A stretch of DNA of 64,000 nucleotides. Source: Methylotenera mobilis 13 (GTDB taxonomy: Bacteria > Pseudomonadota > Gammaproteobacteria > Burkholderiales > Methylophilaceae). The stretch lies in contig NZ_KB913035.1 in the NCBI RefSeq assembly GCF_000384255.1, forward strand, positions 1,215,362-1,279,361. Reading direction: 5' to 3'. Below the pieces are notes generated by a model. The model made no database searches and was not told the DNA's origin. It saw only the letters and a list, made by a program, of their open reading frames with translations. Positions 38,160 through 45,792 of this stretch are shown here, one piece after another. Both the position numbers and the translations under genes were made by a program. Every line of letters begins with the position of its first letter. Position 1 is the first letter of the stretch.

Positions 38160-38771
38160 TTAGTGGCTGTAGTTAACTTCTCCTATTGGTATGCTCGACA
38201 GAATACGAGGATGTTTGCGCGAAGTAGGCGTTGGTGTGTCATCAGGATAACCAATAACAATAGGTGCAACTACCGTAAACTCATGAGGAATACCTAACTT
38301 AATTTTCGTTTCTGCTAAATTTAAAATAGGAAGTGCACAGCCAATAATGCAGGACCCTAACCCCATTGCACAGGCGGCTAAAATGAGGTTTTCAGTGGCT
38401 AGCCAACAGTCAGCCTCAGAGGAGTATATTTTTGTATTACCGCAGATTAAGATGAGTGTCCCTGCATTATAAAAAATATTGAAATTTTGATTTCCAGGTA
38501 ATTCAAACAGTTTAAATGCTTGCTGATGCTGATGATGCATCATCCTAAGTAGCATAGGTTTTGCTTGGTCTGATAGATTTCTTAGCAATTGCTTATCCTC
38601 TATGATCACAAATGCCCAAGGCTCACCATGCATAGCAGTAGGTGCACGTATTGCAGCTTCCAGCAGGCTGGAAATGATCCCTTTTTCTAATGGTTGTGTT
38701 GTATAGCTGCGCACAGAGCGCCTAGCTAATATGGCTTCGTAAAGGCTCATTTCCACTTCGAGTAGTGCCAT
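38160..38771 (-). CDS. Nitroreductase-family flavoprotein
   Basis: A protein of about 203 residues in the FMN-dependent nitroreductase fold. The FMN phosphate contact RRSVRSYTTQPL is near residue 15 and the C-terminal half has the ACAMGLGSCIIG segment. I use ATG 38771 because GGGAGCGC lies at ideal distance upstream; ATG 38750 (MSLYEAI) is also possible. Substrates of the family are quinones, nitro compounds or flavins. It probably heads a unit with Usp and the CBS protein. The 247 bp upstream holds no ORF but contains a CTTGG-GAG-CCAAG hairpin at 38934-38946. Confidence 0.88.
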   Translation of the reverse strand: MALLEVEMSLYEAILARRSVRSYTTQPLEKGIISSLLEAAIRAPTAMHGEPWAFVIIEDKQLLRNLSDQAKPMLLRMMHHQHQQAFKLFELPGNQNFNIFYNAGTLILICGNTKIYSSEADCWLATENLILAACAMGLGSCIIGCALPILNLAETKIKLGIPHEFTVVAPIVIGYPDDTPTPTSRKHPRILSSIPIGEVNYSH

Positions 38772-39018
38772 TTTATGCGCTCCCACAATGCTAAAACTGT
38801 ATATTGATCATCATTGTTAAGGGCACAATAGCAAGAATAAAAATATTAGTTAATCCGCGCGAACACGTATAAGTTAACGAGTAGGGTTCTAATTGAAAGA
38901 AATTGATTAGCTAAGAAATGCCTACTGATTTAGCTTGGGAGCCAAGTACTTGAGATCATTTAGCTCATTGCAGTAGCCAGAATAATGGTGATGTTTGCGT
39001 TACAACCCAACAACAAGC

Positions 39019-39636
39019 TTACTCTTTCAAACCACTTTTATGCGCGATACGTGCTAAATCGAGCACGTGGTTTGCGCCAGTTTTATGCATGATGTTAGAT
39101 TTATGAATTTCTACAGTACGATGGCTAATGCCAAGCTTTCGCGCGATATCTTTATTATGATGTCCTTGTATTGCTAAAAGCATGACATCGTATTCTCGCT
39201 CTGTTAGACTGGCGATACATTTTTCAGCTTCTTTACAGCTTGCGCTTTCAGTGAGTGTTTTTTCAGACTCTATCATCGCATTAGTGACAACACTAATGAG
39301 TTTTTCACGGCGCACTGGTTTGGTTAAAAAGTCTATCGCACCAGCTTTCATTGCTTTTACGCTGGTTGGAATATTACCGTGACCAGTTAAAAAAATGATA
39401 GGTAATGAAATGTTGCGTTTTGCGAGTTCTTCTTGAAGTTGTAAGCCATCCATTTCTGGCATGCGGTAATCGATGATTGCACACCCATAGCATTCTTGTG
39501 GGCAAACCGCTAAAAATGCCTGAGCACTCTCAAATGCCATGACAGGAATGTTTTCTTGGGCAATCATTAGTGCTAATGAGTCCCTAATCGCATGCTCATC
39601 ATCAATAATATATACAGTAGGTGGCGTGGTTTTCAT
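39019..39636 (-). CDS. FixJ-family response regulator
   Basis: A 205-residue regulator with a receiver domain (residues about 8-120; phosphoacceptor Asp near 54 in IIDYRMPEMDG, Lys in LTKPVRRE) and a LuxR-type helix-turn-helix (about 140-200, GHHNKDIARKLGISHRTVEIH). The start is ATG 39636, which overlaps the stop of the kinase gene (ATGA), so pairing with the kinase is certain in practice. FixJ-type regulators commonly control microaerobic genes. The adjacent stress genes are candidate targets. Confidence 0.93.
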   Translation of the reverse strand: MKTTPPTVYIIDDEHAIRDSLALMIAQENIPVMAFESAQAFLAVCPQECYGCAIIDYRMPEMDGLQLQEELAKRNISLPIIFLTGHGNIPTSVKAMKAGAIDFLTKPVRREKLISVVTNAMIESEKTLTESASCKEAEKCIASLTEREYDVMLLAIQGHHNKDIARKLGISHRTVEIHKSNIMHKTGANHVLDLARIAHKSGLKE

Positions 39637-41129
39637 TTTGCAAATGGCAGTGTGAAATGGAAGGTAGCGCCTACTTTGATATCGGGGTCTAGCCATAGTT
39701 GGCCACCATTAGCTTCTGCTAATGTGCGGCTGATGGCAAGCCCCATACCGATACCTCTGGGCTTGGTCGTAAAAAAAGGCTCAAAAATACGTTTAGCAAT
39801 TGCATCACTTAGGCCAGGACCAACGTCTTGCACAGTGACATGTGCCATGCTGATATTTGCGTTAGTACGAACGGTAATACTAATGGCCGAAGATGATATT
39901 CCGGCGCCACGCATTGCTTCAACGCCATTTCTTAATAAGTTCACGAGTATCTTAAGCACTTGTGTTTTATTAGCGAGTACAGGTCTGATATTACTTTCTA
40001 ACTGTAATAGCGGATAAAAGTCGTAGTAACCATAGTTTTTAGCAATCACTAAAGCCTCTTTGACAACTTCGTTGATATCTAAGAGATCTTTGATGAGCTC
40101 ACCTTTTTGTAGGAAAGCGAGTAACTCATGCAGGCTACCACCTGCGCGCTGTGCTTGAGTGACACATCCTTCCAGTGCTCGTTTCAGGCTGGTTGAGTCA
40201 ATTTTGTCCTGTTCAAGTGCATGCAGGGCAACCTCACTGTAAGCAGAAATTGCTGTGAGTGGCTGATTAATTTCATGTGCAATCGCTGAAGCTGTCTGTG
40301 TCGCCACCTCTTTTGCAAAGAGCATTTCAGTTTCGACATGTTGATCTTGAAGTTTTTTCTCAAGTATTTTTTGTTCAGTAATGTCTCTTGCTACACCTAA
40401 TAATCTGGTGGCGTGGCCTTCTTTAAAATGCGCTTTGCCTACTGCTGATACCCAATGGATTGAATTGTCCAATTGATTAACGACACGATACTCAACGTTA
40501 AACTCACCATCACCTGTTGGGTCTGTAGCTTGGCGCATTGCTGATTCTCTAGTCGCCTTATCTTTTGGGTGAATGATGGAGATTTTAGCATCATGATGAT
40601 TTATATTTGTGGGGTCAGCTCCCCAGAATGCGAGTAGCTGATCACTCTCGTTGCGCATTTTTAGATTTGCATCAAAGTCAAAAACGTTTAAGCCAGCAGC
40701 TTTTTTTGCAAGCCTTAAACGTTCTTCGCTAATGCGTAATGCTTGTTCAACTTCTTGACGTTTATAGACAGTGTAAAAGGTAACTAGTATATAAAGTTGC
40801 CCTTCATTGTGAATTGGGCTTAGACCAATATCTACAGCAAGTTCTTTTCCACTTTTCGTGATGACTGACAGTTCGTTACCAGAACCCATCGGTCGTTTTT
40901 CTGGATTTTGTATAAAAGCCATTCGATACCGGCGGTGAGGCTCTCTATAGCGATCCGGGATTAATGCTTCAACTTCAAGCCCAACGATTTCTTGGGCTGT
41001 ATAGCCCAATAATTGCTGAGATGCTGCGTTTGCTTGCGCAACTAGGCCACTGTCGCTAATCAGTAGCATGGCATCAGCAACTGCATCAAACAAAGTCTGA
41101 AAGCTTAAGTTTTGCAATGGATAAGCCAA
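39633..41129 (-). CDS. FixL-like PAS sensor histidine kinase
   Basis: A 498-residue soluble kinase without membrane helices. It has two PAS domains (about 10-125 and 140-255), a HisKA domain with AHEINQPLTAISAY (His near 283), and an HATPase domain ending in the G-boxes DVGPGLS and GIGMGLAISR. The first PAS contains PDRYREPHRRY, which loosely resembles the FixL haem region, but this pattern is also common in non-haem PAS domains. The start is TTG 41129 with an AAGGA site. Its 4-bp overlap with the FixJ-like gene marks a dedicated two-component pair. Confidence 0.9.
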   Translation of the reverse strand: MAYPLQNLSFQTLFDAVADAMLLISDSGLVAQANAASQQLLGYTAQEIVGLEVEALIPDRYREPHRRYRMAFIQNPEKRPMGSGNELSVITKSGKELAVDIGLSPIHNEGQLYILVTFYTVYKRQEVEQALRISEERLRLAKKAAGLNVFDFDANLKMRNESDQLLAFWGADPTNINHHDAKISIIHPKDKATRESAMRQATDPTGDGEFNVEYRVVNQLDNSIHWVSAVGKAHFKEGHATRLLGVARDITEQKILEKKLQDQHVETEMLFAKEVATQTASAIAHEINQPLTAISAYSEVALHALEQDKIDSTSLKRALEGCVTQAQRAGGSLHELLAFLQKGELIKDLLDINEVVKEALVIAKNYGYYDFYPLLQLESNIRPVLANKTQVLKILVNLLRNGVEAMRGAGISSSAISITVRTNANISMAHVTVQDVGPGLSDAIAKRIFEPFFTTKPRGIGMGLAISRTLAEANGGQLWLDPDIKVGATFHFTLPFAK

Positions 41130-41257
41130 AGAACATCCTTATCAAATAACGAAGTACATGTAAGGCCGCTTGTTAATTAATTATAGATTAAAAATTAATG
41201 CATGTGTGCGTGATCCAGTAGCCCATAAAGGCTACGGGTTCGCTCGTATATTAGTGC

Positions 41258-41479
41258 TTGATTGATTGCAGTATGCCACCTGGGCAAGCAAAAAAATGGA
41301 GTAGAGGCCAGCCACTTCCTAGAGACGTAGTGTTTTACGATCTTCCACCTCGACTAGTGGTCGAGCTAGGGGTTCCTCCGGCTGGGCACAAGTATGTGCG
41401 GGTAGCAGCTGATATCTTACTAATTGCTGTTGGTACCAGTATCGTGGTTGATGCGATTGAAGATCTCGGCAATATCTAA
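41258..41479 (+). pseudogene. Truncated CigR/RcnB-like remnant
   Basis: The frame encodes PPGQAKKWSRGQPLPRDV and ends in KYVRVAADILLIAVGTSIVV plus VDAIEDLGNI, the C-terminal part of exported CigR/RcnB-like proteins. The signal peptide and the N-terminal repeat region are missing: an in-frame TAG lies at 41252-41254, the only starts are TTG 41258 or ATG 41273, and neither has a ribosome binding site. I read this as a 5'-deleted remnant. A short functional peptide cannot be excluded. The gap from 41130 to 41660 otherwise holds a GTAGCC/GGCTAC hairpin (41218-41235) and a palindrome at 41495. Confidence 0.5.
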
Positions 41480-41494
41480 GCTTTCAATCTTACA

Positions 41495-41530
41495 GGTAAG
41501 TATATAAGGGCTATCCCTTACGTGCTTACC
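41495..41530. repeat. Two-tier 36-bp palindrome
   Basis: GGTAAG (41495-41500) pairs with CTTACC (41525-41530), and inside it TAAGGG (41505-41510) pairs with CCCTTA (41515-41520) around a CTAT loop, with symmetric 4-nt internal loops. It lies 16 bp after the CigR-like remnant. It may be its terminator (no T-tract follows), an operator for the downstream DUF2934 gene, or a mobile-repeat remnant. Confidence 0.5.
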
Positions 41531-41660
41531 CGAATGTACCTAATCAATCAACAGAGGTAAATTACTATCTCAATGTAGTCGGGCTCAATTTAACAGCCAA
41601 TACCAACGTGACTGTTTAAGTGGTGCCCCTAATTTTTTAATCTATTGATTGGGAGGTTTC

Positions 41661-41885
41661 ATGATACTTTCAACAGTCAGCACTAAAGATGTTAAGTCAA
41701 AAGATTCAATCAAAAAATCAAGTAAGCCCAATGGGGCGGATAACGCTCAGTTAAATAACCCAGAAGCACATGATAAATTGCTCAATATTGCAGTCAGTGC
41801 ATATAACAAAGCAGAGTCTCGTGGTTTCGAACCAGGGCATGAAATACAAGATTGGTTGGAAGCTGAAGCAGAGGTGATGAAATGA
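41661..41885 (+). CDS. DUF2934 small protein
   Basis: A 74-residue protein started at ATG 41661 behind GGGAGG (41651-41656). The C-terminal half contains the DUF2934 pattern AYNKAESRGFEPGHEIQDWL followed by EAEAEV. Proteins of this family are small, of unknown function and often located with stress genes. Its stop overlaps the ATG of the next gene (ATGA), indicating translational coupling. Confidence 0.75.
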   Translation: MILSTVSTKDVKSKDSIKKSSKPNGADNAQLNNPEAHDKLLNIAVSAYNKAESRGFEPGHEIQDWLEAEAEVMK

Positions 41886-42301
41886 ACGCTTCATCAATAG
41901 CACATCAAGCTAAAGGCATGCATGCCAGCAATTTATTAAATAATCACCATCATCATGAAAATGCTGGTTTAAATCTTCCAGTGTTAACTATCTATGATAA
42001 CGGCATGATTCGAAGTTGCAGTAAAGCAGCTATAGAGTTGCTAGGTTGCTCATTAGATAAACTCAGATGGCGTCACATCTCCACATTTCTGCCGCAATTA
42101 GCCGACATGGCAATCATACAAAGTGGGCAAATCAACCCTAATCTGCGATTTTTGTCGCGTATAGGTTATAGCTTTGATTTGATTAATATACGTGGTGCAC
42201 ACATCGCATGTGCATTGTTTTTTAGAGAAGTAGAGCATTTTGATCGGCATTACTTAAGAGTAATTTTTCGTCCAGTAGAGCATCAATATTTATCACTTTA
42301 A
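41882..42301 (+). CDS. PAS-like small protein
   Basis: A 139-residue protein. After a His-rich stretch (NNHHHHEN, residues about 20-27) the segment LTIYDNGMIRSCSKAAIELLGCSLDKL at about 35-61 has the start of a PAS fold, and the remainder could complete a small PAS-like sheet. It has no output domain, so it could be a ligand sensor acting on a partner. It overlaps the DUF2934 gene by 4 bp and precedes hsp20 by 23 bp. Confidence 0.6.
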   Translation: MNASSIAHQAKGMHASNLLNNHHHHENAGLNLPVLTIYDNGMIRSCSKAAIELLGCSLDKLRWRHISTFLPQLADMAIIQSGQINPNLRFLSRIGYSFDLINIRGAHIACALFFREVEHFDRHYLRVIFRPVEHQYLSL

Positions 42302-42324
42302 TTCAACTAACTTTGGAGGTTGCA

Positions 42325-42837
42325 ATGGATACTGAAAATAAAACAAATGTTCCAGTGACAGATAATAAGTCATTGGCAAAGTCATCATGGTCAGGTATGC
42401 ACCCAATAGCAGAAATGGAGCGTGCTTTTGATAGAGTTTTTGGTCGAAGGTTTTCATCTTTATGGCATCGAGATGCTAGTCCAATGTTTGATAATTTTTT
42501 TGAAGTTGAAAATAGACGTCTACCAAGCCTAGATGTGATTGATCGTGATAACGAAGTATTTGTACGTGCTGAGATACCTGGTATTGATAAGAAAGACCTC
42601 AATATCTCACTGACAGATAATTTACTTACTATTAAAGGGCAATCCAGTAGTGAGAAAAAAGAGGAAAAAGGCGATTATTACAGGCATGAAATATCAAGTT
42701 CCTCATTTGCCCGTTCTGTCACAATACCAGCGATGGTTGATTCCTCAAAAACGATTGCCAGTCTGAAGGATGGTGTTTTAGAAATTACCTTACCTAAGGC
42801 AGAAGCATCAAAACGACGCAATATCGCTATTCAGTAA
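42325..42837 (+). CDS. Small heat shock protein Hsp20
   Basis: A 170-residue alpha-crystallin family holdase, started at ATG 42325 after a strong GGAGG (42315-42319). The alpha-crystallin domain spans about residues 65-165, with the VFVRAEIPGIDKKDLNISL segment and the final DGVLEITLPKAE motif. Its N-terminus is longer and Lys/Ser-rich. Hsp20 proteins prevent aggregation under heat, hypoxia or stasis. It belongs to the same tightly packed plus-strand gene set as the DUF2934 and phosphoribosyltransferase genes. Confidence 0.93.
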   Translation: MDTENKTNVPVTDNKSLAKSSWSGMHPIAEMERAFDRVFGRRFSSLWHRDASPMFDNFFEVENRRLPSLDVIDRDNEVFVRAEIPGIDKKDLNISLTDNLLTIKGQSSSEKKEEKGDYYRHEISSSSFARSVTIPAMVDSSKTIASLKDGVLEITLPKAEASKRRNIAIQ

Positions 42838-42895
42838 CTATCTTTTTTACATAGTAATTGAATATAAATAAATACCATAGAGGAAGGAGGAAATC

Positions 42896-43462
42896 TTGGA
42901 CTTTACTCAATTTGGAAATAAAACCTGCCTCTATCAAACTGCACAACTGGAAGCTGTCATTAGTCATATGGCATGGCAGGCGGCTGGTCTTTTAATAGGT
43001 AAAGAGCATATCATGATCGTCGGCATTCTGCGTCGTGGTGCACCACTTGCCGAAATGTTACATACTAAGCTTAAGCAAAATTTTAATTTGACAAATATAA
43101 GCTTAATGAATTTACAGATAAAGCGTTATGCCGATGATCTCACGCTACTCCATCCTGAAACTTTGCTAGTAGAAGATAAAAAGTACGACTTGCTTGATCT
43201 TACTGGTACAACTGTACTAGTGGTCGATGATGTAATTTTTCGGGGGCATTCAATGTTACGTGCAGTCGAGTATTTAGCAAGAAAACAAGCAGCCGAAATT
43301 AGAACAGCGGTACTTGTGGATAGAGGGGCTAATAAGCTACCAGTGCGTATCGACATCTCTGGCGTCAGGCTTGATGTAGCCCCCACTGATATTATCGAAT
43401 GTAACGTACCGCCTTATGAGCCAGTTTTTAAAATAGATATTCACCAACCAGCAATTAAATAA
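42896..43462 (+). CDS. Phosphoribosyltransferase, PyrR/Hpt-like
   Basis: A 188-residue type I phosphoribosyltransferase fold. The PRPP-binding loop is TVLVVDDVIFRGHSML near residues 101-116, and an upstream VGILRRGAPLAEML supplies the first loop. The start is TTG 42896, decided by an excellent AAGGAGG 5 bp before it. It resembles PyrR or purine transferases but its base is unknown. A second, different PRTase gene follows 14 bp downstream, so they are probably one transcription unit. Confidence 0.82.
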   Translation: MDFTQFGNKTCLYQTAQLEAVISHMAWQAAGLLIGKEHIMIVGILRRGAPLAEMLHTKLKQNFNLTNISLMNLQIKRYADDLTLLHPETLLVEDKKYDLLDLTGTTVLVVDDVIFRGHSMLRAVEYLARKQAAEIRTAVLVDRGANKLPVRIDISGVRLDVAPTDIIECNVPPYEPVFKIDIHQPAIK

Positions 43463-43476
43463 AATAAGCCAATATC

Positions 43477-44142
43477 ATGTTTTATGACCGTAATGAGGCT
43501 GCAATAAAACTAGCAAATAAACTGCTTCCTTACAAGGGACGGCATCCACTTGTACTTGGCATACCACGGGGTGCTGTACCAATGGCAAAAGTCATTGCAG
43601 AACAACTTAATGGTGATTGTGATGTTGTATTAGTGCGTAAGTTACGAGCGCCATACTCTCCCGAGTTGGCGATTGGCTCAATTGATGAAAATGGCTGGAC
43701 TTATATAGCAAGTATCGCTAGTGCAGTAGGTGCTGATGATGCATATATTGCACATGAGAAAAAAATCCAAATGGAGACCATTCAGCAACGCCGTAAACAA
43801 TACACACCAGTTAATACACCACTAAACCCAACAGGGCGCATCGTCATCGTCGTAGATGATGGATTAGCCACTGGCGCTACCATGATTGCTGCTCTATATA
43901 GCCTTCTTAAGAAAGACCCTGCCAAACTAATTTGTGCTGTACCAGTTGCACCAGCAGATACTTTAAATAAGATTAATCGATTAGTGGATCAAGTAGTTTG
44001 TCTTGAGGTACCAGAAAACTTTCAATCAGTAGGGCAGTTTTATGAACACTTTCCGCAAGTGGAGGATGCCGAAGTCAAGGCTATTTTACAGAGCAAACAC
44101 GTGACTGGAAAAACAGACAATTACGATACATACGTGATATAA
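43477..44142 (+). CDS. Stress-associated phosphoribosyltransferase domain protein
   Basis: A 221-residue PRTase-fold protein with GIPRGAVPMAKVIAEQL at the N-terminus, LVRKLRAPYSPELAIGSI in the middle and the PRPP loop VVDDGLATGATMIAAL (about 127-142). This family includes Rv0571c of the DosR regulon and often occurs near dienelactone hydrolase, Usp or Hsp20 genes. The acceptor is not known. It is 14 bp after the first PRTase gene and 45 bp before the exported-protein gene. Confidence 0.85.
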   Translation: MFYDRNEAAIKLANKLLPYKGRHPLVLGIPRGAVPMAKVIAEQLNGDCDVVLVRKLRAPYSPELAIGSIDENGWTYIASIASAVGADDAYIAHEKKIQMETIQQRRKQYTPVNTPLNPTGRIVIVVDDGLATGATMIAALYSLLKKDPAKLICAVPVAPADTLNKINRLVDQVVCLEVPENFQSVGQFYEHFPQVEDAEVKAILQSKHVTGKTDNYDTYVI

Positions 44143-44187
44143 CACACTATAAGTTTTTAGTGGTTAAACAAAATCAAGGAGAACACC

Positions 44188-44667
44188 ATGAAACATCTAA
44201 AGCAAATCGTCACAGCTACAACCCTTGCGCTAGGGCTATCCCTCTCGATGGCAGCATTAGCATACACAGACATCCCTGAAGAAATGATCCCCGAAGATTC
44301 AGCAGAGCCAGACATGAGCGCAGTCACTCCTGTTACTGTTGGAGAAGTTACCTACTTATCAGGTGGCATTGGCAGGGCAGAGTCTGTCGCCATGCGCCAG
44401 AATGCTAAAAATTATCCACTAGAAATCGTCTTCGTAGAGAAAGCTGGCACCTTAGAAGAATACCTCTCAGAAGTAACGCTACAGATTCAAGATGTGAGTA
44501 AAAACAATGTGTTAGAAATTGCTACAGAAGGCCCGTACTTTTTAGCCAACCTACCACAAGGCAAATATTTCGTCAGTGCAGAATATAAAGGTGAAGTTAA
44601 AACACAGTGGGTTAACGTGAGTAAAAAGAAACACGCAAAATTAGTGTTCTGGTGGCGTACTCAGTAG
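44188..44667 (+). CDS. Exported beta-sandwich protein of unknown function
   Basis: A 159-residue protein with a clear signal peptide (MKHLKQIVTATTLALGLSL, then AALA-YT, cleavage near residue 25). The mature part has strands ending in GPYFLANLPQGKYFVSAEYK, like carboxypeptidase-regulatory or transthyretin-like folds. It follows an AAGGAG site and is the last gene of the stress island. A periplasmic role in envelope stress is possible but not shown. Confidence 0.72.
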   Translation: MKHLKQIVTATTLALGLSLSMAALAYTDIPEEMIPEDSAEPDMSAVTPVTVGEVTYLSGGIGRAESVAMRQNAKNYPLEIVFVEKAGTLEEYLSEVTLQIQDVSKNNVLEIATEGPYFLANLPQGKYFVSAEYKGEVKTQWVNVSKKKHAKLVFWWRTQ

Positions 44668-44701
44668 ATACTTATTTTAGACTAAGTATTGTTCTAGAAT
44701 A

Positions 44702-44723
44702 AGTTAAGCATTAAGACTTAACT
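44702..44723. other. 7-bp stem hairpin downstream of exported-protein gene
   Basis: AGTTAAG (44702-44708) pairs with CTTAACT (44717-44723) around an 8-nt loop. It has no T-tract. It may work with the stronger hairpin at 44748 at the end of the stress island. Confidence 0.35.
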
Positions 44724-44747
44724 CACCATATCAACCTGCCGTAGAGT

Positions 44748-44785
44748 TGAATGAAACCACCAGCGCAGTTTGTGGGTTTCATTCA
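44748..44785. terminator. Strong inverted repeat between convergent units
   Basis: TGAATGAAACC (44748-44758) and GGTTTCATTCA (44775-44785) form a perfect 11-bp stem with a 16-nt loop. It lies between the end of the stress island (plus) and the end of the cassette array (minus), so it can terminate in either direction. T-tracts are weak on both sides. Confidence 0.55.
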
Positions 44786-44924
44786 GCTACATTTTATTGA
44801 AGTAATTGGCTGAGCGCGCCACAAGTCCTCTTTAATTCAATCTTGTTACTAATTAAATATCATCCTCTTATACGGATTGACTTTTAGGGCAGGGAGTCAC
44901 AGCGTTGTGTGAGCATGTTTTGTG

Positions 44925-45413
44925 TCACCAGCGCCAAATGTAAAAGCCAGCAGTGATAATCATCATTAAACACAAAAATATAATGCTTGCCCATCCTGGG
45001 CGCAAAAGTAGACTCTTGCGCGGGCACTTAGGGTTGTAGTGAACGATAACCTTTCCAAAAGCGTCTACCTGGACTTGCTTTGGCAATAAATACGCTACAT
45101 TCTTGAGCATACCAGAGGCCGACATCTTCCAAACCGAGATATCCTGACCCTCGTAATAGTTCCCGTTTACCTGATACTCGTATAGCGCAGCAGGAACAAA
45201 GTCTTGGTGATTCGTTTGCAAATCTGGGGTACCCAGTGGACGAATACCAATCTGAAGTAATTGACCCTCTGTGCTTGGCCATGTTCGTACCCGTAGCAAG
45301 TGCCACAGAGAACCGATTAGCACGAAGAGCACATAGAGTGTGGCCCAGAAGTGAATTCCTTGAAGCTCCTTACGAAGCACTAACTCGAGCATGCTTTGAA
45401 GATATTCAATCAT
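44925..45413 (-). CDS. Cassette ORF 4: DUF3592 membrane protein
   Basis: A 162-residue protein with N- and C-terminal membrane helices (about 22-42 and 140-160) flanking a soluble domain with VPAALYEYQVNGNYYEGQDI and KVIVHYNPKCPRKSLL, which fits the DUF3592 family. Its start lies 28 bp inside the GTTAGCG half-site of attC A. It is the last cassette on the minus strand. No function is known for the family. Confidence 0.75.
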   Translation of the reverse strand: MIEYLQSMLELVLRKELQGIHFWATLYVLFVLIGSLWHLLRVRTWPSTEGQLLQIGIRPLGTPDLQTNHQDFVPAALYEYQVNGNYYEGQDISVWKMSASGMLKNVAYLLPKQVQVDAFGKVIVHYNPKCPRKSLLLRPGWASIIFLCLMMIITAGFYIWRW

Positions 45414-45434
45414 GGTGGATATTCCGTTTTGTGG

Positions 45435-45487
45435 CGCTAACGTTTTAATTAAAAACAGGTTTTAGGTATCCCGCTTGAATGTTGAAT
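45435..45487 (-). repeat. attC site A
   Basis: Read on the minus strand, the 53-bp site starts with R'' ATTCAAC (45481-45487), then ATTCAAGCGGGAT (L''), a central CCTAAAACC spacer, TTAATTAAAAC (L') and ends with R' GTTAGCG (45435-45441). The stop codon of cassette ORF 3 falls inside it, so the last residues FKRDT are encoded by the site. Confidence 0.8.
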
Positions 45488-45722
45488 GAGCCATGCGCCG
45501 AAGAGTGCGAACTATGATCAATATAAAAGCGATGAGTAAAAAACCAATTGCTGGAAAGCACCATACAAAACCAGCATCTGTGTAGATAATCTGATTTTCC
45601 GCATCGTAGTAGCGGCCTAGTTCGTTGAACTCGAAGCGTAGATACTGCTCATACCAAAGCCAAAAGAAAAACGCGGATGCGGCCACCAAAATGATTACGC
45701 TGGTTGATATGATGCGCTTCAT
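45462..45722 (-). CDS. Cassette ORF 3: two-helix membrane protein
   Basis: An 86-residue protein with two membrane helices (about 4-24 and 52-72) and a short loop. The C-terminal STFKRDT is translated from the attC A sequence. ATG 45722 is 5 bp after the GTTAGCC half-site of attC B. No family is recognised. Confidence 0.6.
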   Translation of the reverse strand: MKRIISTSVIILVAASAFFFWLWYEQYLRFEFNELGRYYDAENQIIYTDAGFVWCFPAIGFLLIAFILIIVRTLRRMAHSTFKRDT

Positions 45723-45724
45723 GC

Positions 45725-45783
45725 GGCTAACGTTTGAATTAAGGGCTGACTTTAGCGTGTCCCGCTTGAGTTATGGGTTAGAA
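45725..45783 (-). repeat. attC site B
   Basis: A 59-bp site. On the minus strand it runs R'' TTCTAAC (45777-45783), ACTCAAGCGGGAC, a central AGTCAGCCC stem, TTAATTCAAAC and R' GTTAGCC (45725-45731). It is the best preserved uninterrupted attC of the cluster and serves as reference for the split site C. Confidence 0.88.
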
Positions 45784-45792
45784 CTTACCAAG

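Noticed and set aside
38800-38815. FNR-like box TTGAT-CATC-ATTGT upstream of the nitroreductase gene
   Set aside because: The second half does not match ATCAA; too weak to call.
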